Shown: positions 13,866 through 20,827 of the stretch, piece by piece | Layout of the letters: each line of letters begins with the position of its first letter | Position numbering within the stretch: position 1 is the first letter of the stretch | Source: Streptococcaceae bacterium | GTDB taxonomy: Bacteria; Bacillota; Bacilli; Lactobacillales; Streptococcaceae | Assembly: GCA_009779335.1 (NCBI GenBank) | Contig: WREM01000002.1 | Span: 1 to 22,403 of the forward strand | Direction of reading: 5' to 3' | DNA length: 22,403 nt | The notes under the pieces: generated by a model | Database searches by the model: none | The model's input: only the letters and a program-made list of their open reading frames with translations | What the model was told of the DNA's origin: nothing | Position numbers and translations under genes: made by a program

Positions 13866-15827
13866 TTAGATTGTGCGAGCTTCTCTTCTCCCCACCAATA
13901 TAATAAGTATTGAGAATAGGATAATGATTCCTATAAGAATGAAGCTATAAGGCATCATATTCCCTGATAAAGAGATGACTTCTCTTAGAAGTTTGATGGT
14001 GTAAGTCATAGGAATGAGTGGATTAATGACTTGATAAACCTTCTCTGACAGTTGTATTGGATATGTACCTGCTGATGCAGCCAACTGTACAATCATAAAT
14101 ACTAACATAAGGAAAGCCCCGACTTTATCTAACCAAAGATTAAAGAAAGTGACAATAGCCATGAATGCTAGACTGATTAGTACTGTAGAGAAAATCATCT
14201 TCCAACCGAAGTTTGCTCGCAAGCCCAATAAATACACTGCTCCGACAACAACGAGAGATTGAGCAATCGCTAAGACTCCATTTGTGCCCAGCTTAGCCAA
14301 GAGTAGTTCTCTTCCATTCTTCCATTTGCGTCCTGAGAGGCTTTTTCCTATCATTAAATTCACCGACATGGCACCTACAAATAGAGCAACACTAATCATA
14401 TATGGAGCCATTGCTACACCATTATTTGCCACATTGTCTGCATCTTTATGATTCAGTTGTAATGGGGAAGCGATTGATGAAGCATTGTTGGCATCAGTTG
14501 GCGTTCCTGCTAGTTTTTGCTCTGCAAAGTTCAGAGAATTGGCTAATTGATTAGCCCCTTGGTTTAAGCTGGTTATCCCGCTTGTAAGCTGAACACTTCC
14601 ATTTGCTAGCTGTTGAGTTCCATCAGTCAATCCTATATCTAATTGATTCATTCCTGATGCTATTTTTTGAGAGCCAGGTGTAATTTGTTGACTGAGAGCA
14701 TCATGCACACTTGACATTCCTGTGCTTAGACTATCCAATGTTGTACTCGCTGTTGGCAATAATAGATTTGAAGCATTAGAGAGTTTTTGAGATTGCAGGA
14801 GTGCATCATTAATCTTGTTTTTAGATTGTGCAATCAATGCCTGAATTTGGGCAAGCTGTGGACTTGATTCTACTTTTTGAATGGCAGCTAAAATTTGCTG
14901 TTGCTGTGCTGGCGTCAAGCTTTGAAAGGCAGCTGTATTTTTTACGTTATCCACTTGGGTTTTAACTTGGTCCATTATGCCCTGTGCAGAATCAATCAGT
15001 GTCAAAAGTTGAGTGGCCACCTGATCGATTTGTGCAGAGCCTGATTGGATGCCATCATTGAGCTGATTAAGACCTGATTCTAGCTGAAGCAGTTGAGTTT
15101 TCTGACTCTCTGTTAAATCTGTTTTTTCTGTTAATGTAGATAAGCCAGACGATAAGTCTTGGGTAGCAGATGTTAATTGCTTCACTGATGATAATTTATC
15201 AGAAAAAAGATTGATTCCATTTGTCAGTTGCTGACTACCTGTTAAAGCTGAATTTGTTCCTAAAGCAAGTTGTTGACTTCCCTTTGCTGCTTGACTCATT
15301 CCTGATTTTAATTGAGACAGATTGGCAAAAATAGCTTGAGTATAATTTCGTGTGATTGATTCCGACACTTTAGACTTCAGGTTGTCCGCTGCTGTATTGC
15401 TCATTTTTGATGAAATATAATTATGTCCTTGACTGGTTTGATAATCTATATTTACCTTTTCAGGATGATTAGTCATCAGGCTAGATGCTTGAGTGGATAA
15501 ATCTTCTGGGAAAGTTACAATCATGTAATATTTTCCATCATTTAATCCTTTTTCAGCCTCAGTTTCTGAAACAAAATGATAATCTAAATCTTTACTTGAT
15601 TTCATTTGTGAGGCCATCTGACTTCCAAGATTAAGCGTCCCGCCATTAAGCTTGGCTGACTTATCCTGATTGACAATAGCCACAGGTAATTGGTTGACCT
15701 TCCCGTAAGGATTCCACATGGCCCCCAGAAAAATCCAATTGTATAAAGCTGGAATGATTGCCAGTGCAAGCATAATCACAATGAAAAATTTATTTTTAAA
15801 GATCGCCTTCCATTCTTCTTTTAACAT
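13866..15827 (-). CDS. YhgE/Pip-family membrane protein
   Basis: 653-residue protein with one N-terminal membrane segment (about 13-36), a long extracellular region and five or six C-terminal membrane segments (about 470-650) of the ABC-2 type. The ectodomain has long helical stretches with recurring GSQQLxxG, LxxGxxQL steps (about 180-215 and 395-435) and LTPAQQQQILAAIQ, as in YhgE and the lactococcal phage infection protein Pip, a receptor for c2-type phages. It is much shorter than the roughly 900-residue Pip, so it is a relative and not necessarily a phage receptor. Its cellular function is unknown. AAGGAG supports the start, and it has its own promoter. Confidence 0.85.
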   Translation of the reverse strand: MLKEEWKAIFKNKFFIVIMLALAIIPALYNWIFLGAMWNPYGKVNQLPVAIVNQDKSAKLNGGTLNLGSQMASQMKSSKDLDYHFVSETEAEKGLNDGKYYMIVTFPEDLSTQASSLMTNHPEKVNIDYQTSQGHNYISSKMSNTAADNLKSKVSESITRNYTQAIFANLSQLKSGMSQAAKGSQQLALGTNSALTGSQQLTNGINLFSDKLSSVKQLTSATQDLSSGLSTLTEKTDLTESQKTQLLQLESGLNQLNDGIQSGSAQIDQVATQLLTLIDSAQGIMDQVKTQVDNVKNTAAFQSLTPAQQQQILAAIQKVESSPQLAQIQALIAQSKNKINDALLQSQKLSNASNLLLPTASTTLDSLSTGMSSVHDALSQQITPGSQKIASGMNQLDIGLTDGTQQLANGSVQLTSGITSLNQGANQLANSLNFAEQKLAGTPTDANNASSIASPLQLNHKDADNVANNGVAMAPYMISVALFVGAMSVNLMIGKSLSGRKWKNGRELLLAKLGTNGVLAIAQSLVVVGAVYLLGLRANFGWKMIFSTVLISLAFMAIVTFFNLWLDKVGAFLMLVFMIVQLAASAGTYPIQLSEKVYQVINPLIPMTYTIKLLREVISLSGNMMPYSFILIGIIILFSILIILVGRREARTI

Positions 15828-15861
15828 TTTTTCTCCTTGATTCCTTCAAAATTCATCTTCC

Positions 15862-15883
15862 ATTATATCGTATTTTCGACTAA
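15862..15883 (-). promoter_or_regulatory. Probable promoter of the YhgE/Pip-family gene
   Basis: A clear TATAAT (15867-15862) with weak TTAGAA about 16 bases upstream. Further upstream are two GTTAAC sites (15894-15899, 15920-15925) and the palindrome CAGAATTTTCTG (15909-15920), possibly operator sequence. Confidence 0.5.
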
Positions 15884-15952
15884 TTCTAATAAAGTTAACT
15901 CAATAGCTCAGAATTTTCTGTTAACATCGTCCTAAGTATTAAAACCATAAAT

Positions 15953-15982
15953 AAAAAAGTTGAGAAATTTCTCAACTTTTTT
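15953..15982 (-). terminator. Intrinsic terminator of rplS
   Basis: A perfect 30-base palindrome: AAAAAAGTTGAGAAA followed by its reverse complement, ending in T residues on both strands and starting one base after the rplS stop. Confidence 0.9.
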
Positions 15983-15983
15983 A

Positions 15984-16334
15984 TTAACGACGACGTTCTG
16001 GGATACGAGCCGCTTTACCTTGCAGGGCACGCAAGTAATAAAGCTTAGCACGACGCACACGTCCATGACGAATAACTTCGATTTTTTCAACACGTGGAGT
16101 GTGAAGGGGGAAGATACGTTCAACTCCTACACCGTTCGAGATTTTACGAACAGTATAAGTTTCTGAGATACCTTGACCTTTACGAGCGATTACAACTCCT
16201 TCAAAGAGCTGGATACGTTCACGGCTACCTTCGACAACTTTTGCGTGTACACGCACAGAATCTCCAGGACGGAAGTCAGGGATATCTGAACGTAATTGTT
16301 CAGCATTAATTGCTTCAATTAATGGGTTTTGCAT
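15984..16334 (-). CDS. rplS: 50S ribosomal protein L19
   Basis: Ribosomal protein at the 30S-50S interface. The 116 residues match bL19: MQNPLIEAI start, RPGDSVRVHAKVVEG, RIQLFEGVVIARKG, ISETYTVRKIS and the basic end KAARIPERRR. The frame is open far upstream, but the ATG at 16334 has AAAGGAG and gives the family N-terminus. It is monocistronic with its own promoter, leader and strong terminator. Confidence 0.97.
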   Translation of the reverse strand: MQNPLIEAINAEQLRSDIPDFRPGDSVRVHAKVVEGSRERIQLFEGVVIARKGQGISETYTVRKISNGVGVERIFPLHTPRVEKIEVIRHGRVRRAKLYYLRALQGKAARIPERRR

Positions 16335-16403
16335 TGTTTTCTCCTTTTGTCCATCATTCGACTCCTGCCCAGCGGATAAACAGTTTATTTGTGCCAAAAC
16401 ACA
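16335..16403 (-). promoter_or_regulatory. Possible L19 autoregulatory mRNA leader
   Basis: A leader of about 65-70 bases contains GTG-TTTTGG-CAC, then CTG...TATCCGCTGGGCAG, then the ribosome site. Leaders of rplS mRNAs in Firmicutes often form a conserved L19-binding structure, and this stretch has paired elements of that kind. I cannot confirm a match without a covariance model. Confidence 0.4.
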
Positions 16404-16409
16404 AATACT

Positions 16410-16438
16410 ATTATAACATAGTCTATTTTTTATTTCAA
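16410..16438 (-). promoter_or_regulatory. Promoter of rplS
   Basis: TTGAAA (16438-16433), 17-base spacer, TATAAT (16415-16410). Confidence 0.8.
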
Positions 16439-16507
16439 GAATCATTGAGTAGAGTGAGTGTCTAAATTTTTCGTCAAGAATATTTATGTCCTTTATAGTC
16501 GGGTTTA

Positions 16508-16516
16508 TGCTATAAT
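16508..16516 (+). promoter_or_regulatory. Promoter (-10) of mvaS
   Basis: Extended -10 TGCTATAAT, without a clear -35. It would give a leader of about 25 bases containing AAGGAA seven bases before the mvaS ATG. Confidence 0.6.
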
Positions 16517-16547
16517 ATGTCTTAAAATGATAAGTAAGGAAATTCAA

Positions 16548-17702
16548 ATGACCCCTGTTGGTATTGATAAGATAAGTTTTTTTGTGCCAGAGTTTTATAT
16601 AGATATGACAGACTTGGCTCTTGCTCGTGATGTTGACCCTGCCAAATTTCATCAGGGCATTGGACAAGATCAAATGGCTGTAAATCCTGTTACTCAGGAC
16701 ATTATTACATTTGCTACTTCTGCTGCTCAAGCTATATTAACTGAACAAGATAAAGAATTAATTGATATGGTTATTCTCGCCACGGAGACTAGCACCGATG
16801 AATCTAAGGCAGGAGCAATCATCATTCATGGATTATTAGATATACAGCCCTTTGCTCGCTCTATTGAAATGAAAGAAGCTTGTTATGCGGGTACTGCAGG
16901 CATACAAATGGCAAAGGACTATGTCAGACAACATCCTTATCGTAAAGTTCTCGTCATTGCCTCTGACATTGCAAAATATGGACTTGGTTCTGCAGGTGAA
17001 CCAACGCAGGGTGCTGGTGCAGTGGCCATGCTCATTTCTGAAAATCCTTCTATTTTGGAACTAAACGATGATGTCCTCTCTTTCTCACAGGATGTCTATG
17101 ATTTCTGGCGTCCAACTGGTCAGCCCTACCCCAGTGTAGATGGAAAATTCTCTAATGAAACTTATATCAATACATTTGCTACTTTATGGGATGAATATAC
17201 TTCCCGTACAGGCCGTGAATTCAAAGACTTCTCAGCACTTACCTTCCACACTCCCTATACCAAAATGGGGAAAAAGGCTTTGCTCCCTAAACTTGAAAAT
17301 GAAGATGATCTGGTGCAAAAACAGCTGCTCGAACAATATGAACACTCCATCACATACAGTCGTCGTGTAGGTAATCTTTATACAGGTTCCCTCTATCTCG
17401 GATTAATCTCCTTACTCGAAAATTCTAATCAACTGAAATCTGGAGATTTAATCGGACTCTTCAGCTATGGTTCTGGAACAGTAGGAGAATTTTTCTCAGG
17501 GACATTGGTTGAAGGTTATGAAAAATCCTTACGGAAAGTTCAACATACTGCTTTATTGGACAAGCGTAAGAATCTCACTATTCCTGAATACGAGGAAATG
17601 TTTAATCAAATTCTTGATTTATCACTTAATCAAACATTTGATGATTCTGCATCTTTTTCTATCTCTGAGATTTCAAACAATCATAGAATTTATAAAAAAT
17701 AA
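16548..17702 (+). CDS. mvaS: Hydroxymethylglutaryl-CoA synthase (mevalonate pathway)
   Basis: Condenses acetyl-CoA with acetoacetyl-CoA to HMG-CoA, feeding isoprenoid precursors for undecaprenyl phosphate and quinones. The 384 residues contain catalytic Glu80 (ATETSTDES), Cys112 (KEACYAGTAG) and His234 (LTFHTPYTKMG), and the SYGSGTVGEFFSG block near the C-terminus. The frame is open to 16458, but the extension precedes the promoter; the ATG at 16548 has AAGGAA upstream and the family start (VGIDKISFF). The gene stands alone, with nagB convergent; other mevalonate genes are not in the window. Confidence 0.95.
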   Translation: MTPVGIDKISFFVPEFYIDMTDLALARDVDPAKFHQGIGQDQMAVNPVTQDIITFATSAAQAILTEQDKELIDMVILATETSTDESKAGAIIIHGLLDIQPFARSIEMKEACYAGTAGIQMAKDYVRQHPYRKVLVIASDIAKYGLGSAGEPTQGAGAVAMLISENPSILELNDDVLSFSQDVYDFWRPTGQPYPSVDGKFSNETYINTFATLWDEYTSRTGREFKDFSALTFHTPYTKMGKKALLPKLENEDDLVQKQLLEQYEHSITYSRRVGNLYTGSLYLGLISLLENSNQLKSGDLIGLFSYGSGTVGEFFSGTLVEGYEKSLRKVQHTALLDKRKNLTIPEYEEMFNQILDLSLNQTFDDSASFSISEISNNHRIYKK

Positions 17703-17724
17703 AATCCCAATGGGATTTTATTTT
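17701..17724. terminator. Bidirectional terminator of mvaS and nagB
   Basis: AAAATCCC (17701-17708), AAT, GGGATTTT (17712-17719), with A/T runs on both sides. It begins within the mvaS stop codon and ends just before the nagB stop. Confidence 0.8.
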
Positions 17725-17726
17725 TA

Positions 17727-18431
17727 TTAATCAAATAATTGAGCAGCTGCTTCATCTACAATAACGATTACATCCTCATGTTTTTGAAGAATAGATGCTG
17801 GCATAGATTCTGTAACAGGACCATTAAACATTTCTTTAATGGCGTGTGCTTTAGACTCTCCATACGCCATAAGTACGATTTCTTTGGATTTCATAATAGA
17901 GGCAATTCCCATAGAAATGGCTTGACGTGGGACTTGACTGCTGTCATCAAAGAAGCGAGCATTGGCTTGAATCGTAGATTCTGCTAAATCTACAATATGT
18001 GTTTCTTCATCAAATGGTGTACCGGGTTCATTGAATCCGATATGTCCATTTTGACCAATACCAAGAATTTGGAAATCTATAGGATGACTATTGATGATTT
18101 CTTCATAAGATTTTGCTTCTTCTAATAAATTTTGAACCTTTCCATTAGGCAAGAAATTCTCAGCAAATGGTTTTTCATCAAAGAGATGTTTATTCATGAA
18201 GTAACGATAAGATTGCTTATCAGATCCGTCTAACCCTACATATTCATCCAAGTTAATAGAAGTCATAGCTGTGAAATCTAAGTCAGATTTTATGATTTGA
18301 TTATAAAATTCCACAGGGCTAGAACCTGTTGCAAGTCCAAGTGTTTTTGCTCCCTTTTCCATTGCTTCTTTGAGTAAGTCAAATGCAATTTTTGAACCTT
18401 CAAGCTGGTTAGATACTTTGATAATTTTCAT
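17727..18431 (-). CDS. nagB: Glucosamine-6-phosphate deaminase NagB
   Basis: Converts glucosamine-6-phosphate to fructose-6-phosphate and ammonia, the catabolic counterpart of GlmS. The 234 residues have the phosphate loop LGLATGSSP (31-39), catalytic Asp62 (SINLDEYVGL) and His130 in GIGQNGHIGFNEPGT; this is the short Gram-positive form without an allosteric tail. The frame is open to 18614, but that extension would overlap the divergent gene. The ATG at 18431 has AAAGGAAAA and lies just downstream of a consensus promoter with a NagR-type operator. Confidence 0.95.
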   Translation of the reverse strand: MKIIKVSNQLEGSKIAFDLLKEAMEKGAKTLGLATGSSPVEFYNQIIKSDLDFTAMTSINLDEYVGLDGSDKQSYRYFMNKHLFDEKPFAENFLPNGKVQNLLEEAKSYEEIINSHPIDFQILGIGQNGHIGFNEPGTPFDEETHIVDLAESTIQANARFFDDSSQVPRQAISMGIASIMKSKEIVLMAYGESKAHAIKEMFNGPVTESMPASILQKHEDVIVIVDEAAAQLFD

Positions 18432-18452
18432 AGAATTATTTTCCTTTTCTAA

Positions 18453-18470
18453 AATTGGTATAGCCCAATT
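18453..18470. promoter_or_regulatory. NagR-type operator at nagB
   Basis: AATTGGTATAGCCCAATT: perfect six-base arms AATTGG and CCAATT around six bases. It resembles GntR-family NagR sites in streptococci and bacilli. It overlaps the nagB -10 and shares AATTGGTATAG with both glmS operators. Confidence 0.75.
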
Positions 18471-18496
18471 ATACAAATTAATCCTTTTTTTGTCAA
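18468..18496 (-). promoter_or_regulatory. Promoter of nagB
   Basis: Full consensus: TTGACA (18496-18491), 17-base spacer, TATAAT (18473-18468), directly overlapped by the operator. A promoter this strong needs repression when amino sugars are absent. Confidence 0.85.
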
Positions 18497-18534
18497 GAGA
18501 AATAATTGGGTAACTATCTTTTTTTGCTATTTTT

Positions 18535-18543
18535 TGGTAAAAT
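18535..18543 (+). promoter_or_regulatory. Probable promoter (-10) of the DUF402 gene
   Basis: TTGGTAAAAT contains TG, one base, TAAAAT (18538-18543), an extended -10. The -35 is weak. The leader to the TTG start is about 33 bases and contains a 15-codon ORF. Confidence 0.5.
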
Positions 18544-18582
18544 ACTAGATGAGAACTTTGAATAATAGAAAGATGGTGTCCC

Positions 18583-19113
18583 TTGAAATTACCTAAAGAA
18601 GGCGACTTTATCACGATTCAAAGCTATAAACATGATGGTCATTTGCACCGTACATGGCGTGAAACCATGGTGCTTAAGACAAATGAAAATTCAATTATCG
18701 GAGTAAACGATCACACGCTTGTTACAGAAAGTAACGATCGGAGATGGGTTACTCGTGAACCTGCTATTGTTTATTTCCATAAGAAATTTTGGTTTAACAT
18801 CATTGCAATGATTCGTGAGGAAGGCGTAAGCTACTATTGTAACCTAGCAAGCCCTTATGTCCTTGACGATGAGGCCCTCAAATATATCGACTATGATCTC
18901 GATATAAAAGTATTTAATGATGGTAGAAAAAAATTATTGGACGTTGAAGAATATGAACGTCACAGTAAAGAGATGAATTATCCAGCCGATATTGATCCTA
19001 TCCTCAAAGAAAATGTCAAGATTCTAGTGGATTGGATCAACAATGAACGCGGTCCCTTTTCAAAGGAATACGTTGAACTCTGGTATAATCGCTATCATCA
19101 ACTAAAAAAATAG
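18583..19113 (+). CDS. DUF402 nucleoside tri-/diphosphate phosphatase (Ntdp, UPF0374)
   Basis: Members of this family hydrolyse nucleoside tri- and diphosphates in the cytoplasm; the cellular role is unclear. The 176 residues match the streptococcal UPF0374 proteins from the first residue (MKLPKEGDFITIQSYKHDG) through NDHTLVTESNDRRWVTREPAIVYFHKKFWFN, the YYCNLASPY block and the acidic DYDLDIKVF core to WINNERGPFSKEYVELWYNRY. The start is TTG with a weak site AAAGATGG six bases upstream; no in-frame ATG is available. It is divergent from nagB and convergent with the SDR gene. The TTG start and poor ribosome site suggest low expression. Confidence 0.92.
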   Translation: MKLPKEGDFITIQSYKHDGHLHRTWRETMVLKTNENSIIGVNDHTLVTESNDRRWVTREPAIVYFHKKFWFNIIAMIREEGVSYYCNLASPYVLDDEALKYIDYDLDIKVFNDGRKKLLDVEEYERHSKEMNYPADIDPILKENVKILVDWINNERGPFSKEYVELWYNRYHQLKK

Positions 19114-19130
19114 CCTGAGGCTATTTTTTT
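19104..19130. terminator. Bidirectional terminator of the DUF402 and SDR genes
   Basis: AAAAAAATAGCC (19104-19115), TGA, GGCTATTTTTTT (19119-19130). The DUF402 stop (19111-19113) lies inside the stem and the SDR stop begins at its last base. Confidence 0.9.
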
Positions 19131-19951
19131 TAGAACATTTTCATGATAATTTTATCATAGAGTTTATCTCCAAACACATTCTTCATGAATACTGCAGGTT
19201 TTGCCATATAGCCAAGCAAATAGCGTGTCTTTGGTTTTTTCTTTTGAACTGCTTTTGCAATGCAGTTGGCAATGGTAGTCGCAGGAGTCAGACCATTTCC
19301 CGAATACATCTTCTTAAGCCCTTCTGCTCCTTCTTTGGCAGCTTGGGCATAAACACCATTGCTTGAGCTTTTAACCAAGTTATCTGCAGCGATAATTCCC
19401 CAATCCGTCTTAATTCCTCCCGGCTCAATCAGGATAACATCAATCCCAAATTGCTTGACTTCCAAACGAAGACAATCAGAAAATCCTTCAACAGCAAATT
19501 TAGTCGCATGATACCACGCTCCAAATGGTGTCCAAATCTTTCCACCCATTGATGAGATATTGACAATTTTCCCTGATTTTTGCTCACGCATATAAGGTAA
19601 AACCAGTTGAGTCATACGAGCAAGTCCAAAGATATTGACCTCAATTTGTCTGCGAGCTTCAGACATGGGTACATCCTCAACTGCCCCGAAGGATCCATAT
19701 CCTGCGTTATTCACAAGGACATCAATGCGTCCTTCTTTTTCTGCGATTTCTGCGACACATTTTTGCATGGAATCATCATCCGTCACATCTAACGAGAGAA
19801 TAGAAATCCCTTGTGCTTTGAGGTCTTCCATTTTCTCTAATCGACGGGCTGCTCCGTACACTTCAAATCCTGCCTTATGTAGAGCGACTGCTGTTTCATA
19901 ACCAATTCCTGACGATGCTCCAGTAACAAGAGCGACTTTTTTATTATTCAT
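19130..19951 (-). CDS. Short-chain dehydrogenase/reductase (classical SDR)
   Basis: NAD(P)-dependent oxidoreductase of unknown substrate. The 273 residues have the cofactor motif TGASSGIG (10-17), NNAG (81-84), the catalytic serine in NISSMGG (S133/S134) and YHATK (Y147, K151). The long C-terminal part (190-273) with a hydrophobic segment resembles the classical SDRs annotated as oxidoreductases in lactic acid bacteria. Arg residues after the first beta-alpha unit (AARRLEK) hint at NADP preference. It lies 50 bases after nadE with a possible own promoter. A weak site (AAAGAAG) precedes the ATG. Confidence 0.9.
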   Translation of the reverse strand: MNNKKVALVTGASSGIGYETAVALHKAGFEVYGAARRLEKMEDLKAQGISILSLDVTDDDSMQKCVAEIAEKEGRIDVLVNNAGYGSFGAVEDVPMSEARRQIEVNIFGLARMTQLVLPYMREQKSGKIVNISSMGGKIWTPFGAWYHATKFAVEGFSDCLRLEVKQFGIDVILIEPGGIKTDWGIIAADNLVKSSSNGVYAQAAKEGAEGLKKMYSGNGLTPATTIANCIAKAVQKKKPKTRYLLGYMAKPAVFMKNVFGDKLYDKIIMKMF

Positions 19952-19991
19952 AGTTCTTCTTTCTATTCTAATTTCTTAATTAGCCTTATTG

Positions 19992-20021
19992 ATTTTATCA
20001 TTTATTTCCAAAAATCATCAA
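19992..20021 (-). promoter_or_regulatory. Possible promoter of the SDR gene
   Basis: TTGATG (20021-20016), 18 bases, TAAAAT (19997-19992) with TG one base before the -10. It overlaps the nadE stop. No terminator separates nadE from the SDR gene, so read-through is also possible. Confidence 0.45.
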
Positions 20022-20826
20022 ATATTGAAATGGGCAAATGTCTCTTGTGTTGAGTTTTTAGATACCAATTTTCAATCTTCTCTTGTGCATCTGTTGAGAT
20101 TTGTTTGCCTTCTGTGTAGTCATCTATATCATCATAAGTTACACCAAGAGCAACTTCGTCTGCCAATCCCGGTTTATTTTCTTCCAAATCTGCTGTGGGG
20201 ATTTTTTCATAGATGGCTTTATCTGCCCCAAGTTCTGCAAGTAATTGCTTGCCTTGGCGTTTATTGAGCCGGAAAAGTGGAAGCAAATCTGCCCCACCAT
20301 CTCCAAATTTTGTGAAGAATCCTGTGATATTCTCTGCCGCATGATCTGTTCCAAGCACTGCTCCTGCTCGCTCACCTGCAATGGCATATTGCGTAATCAT
20401 ACGTTGGCGTGCTTTGATATTTCCTTTATTGAAATCAGACACTTCTACTCCTGCCTGTGAAAGAGCTTGTATTTGTCCCTCTACTGCTTCTTTGATATTG
20501 ACAGCAAGGGAAACATCTGGCTGAATAAAATTCAAGGCTCTCTGTGCATCAGCTTCATCGGCTTGCACCCCATAGGGTAAACGCACAGCGATAAATTGAT
20601 AGCTCTTATCACCAGTTTCTACACGCATTTCTTCCATGGCTAGCTGAGCCAAACGCCCTGCCAACGAAGAATCTTGCCCTCCTGAAATCCCCAGTACAAA
20701 GGTTTTAATAAAGGTATATTTTTTCAAATATTTTTTCATGAAGTCAATAGATTTACGGATTTCTTCTTGTGCATCTATATCTGCCTTCACGCCTAATTCT
20801 TTGATGATTTTTTCTTGTAATGTCAT
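20002..20826 (-). CDS. nadE: Ammonia-dependent NAD+ synthetase NadE
   Basis: Amidates nicotinic acid adenine dinucleotide to NAD+ using ATP and ammonia. The 274 residues have the PP-loop SGGQDSS (48-54), the AGERAGAVLGTDHAAEN block, the FTKFGDGGADLLPLFRLNK block and the C-terminal HKRHLPISIFDDFWK. There is no N-terminal amidase domain, so it is the ammonia-dependent type. The start lies one base after the pncB stop, and its weak site (GGAAAA) is within pncB, so translation is coupled. Together they cover two steps of the Preiss-Handler route; nadD is not here. Confidence 0.96.
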   Translation of the reverse strand: MTLQEKIIKELGVKADIDAQEEIRKSIDFMKKYLKKYTFIKTFVLGISGGQDSSLAGRLAQLAMEEMRVETGDKSYQFIAVRLPYGVQADEADAQRALNFIQPDVSLAVNIKEAVEGQIQALSQAGVEVSDFNKGNIKARQRMITQYAIAGERAGAVLGTDHAAENITGFFTKFGDGGADLLPLFRLNKRQGKQLLAELGADKAIYEKIPTADLEENKPGLADEVALGVTYDDIDDYTEGKQISTDAQEKIENWYLKTQHKRHLPISIFDDFWK

Positions 20827-20827
20827 T

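Noticed and set aside
13866..15827. Full phage infection protein (Pip)
   Set aside because: At 653 residues it is far shorter than Pip; only the general YhgE/Pip architecture is shared.
16335..16730. Long N-terminal extension of rplS, antisense to mvaS
   Set aside because: It covers the rplS promoter and ribosome site; L19 is normally about 115 residues.
18432..18614. N-terminal extension of nagB
   Set aside because: It would span the nagB promoter and operator and overlap the divergent DUF402 gene; the internal ATG fits the family.
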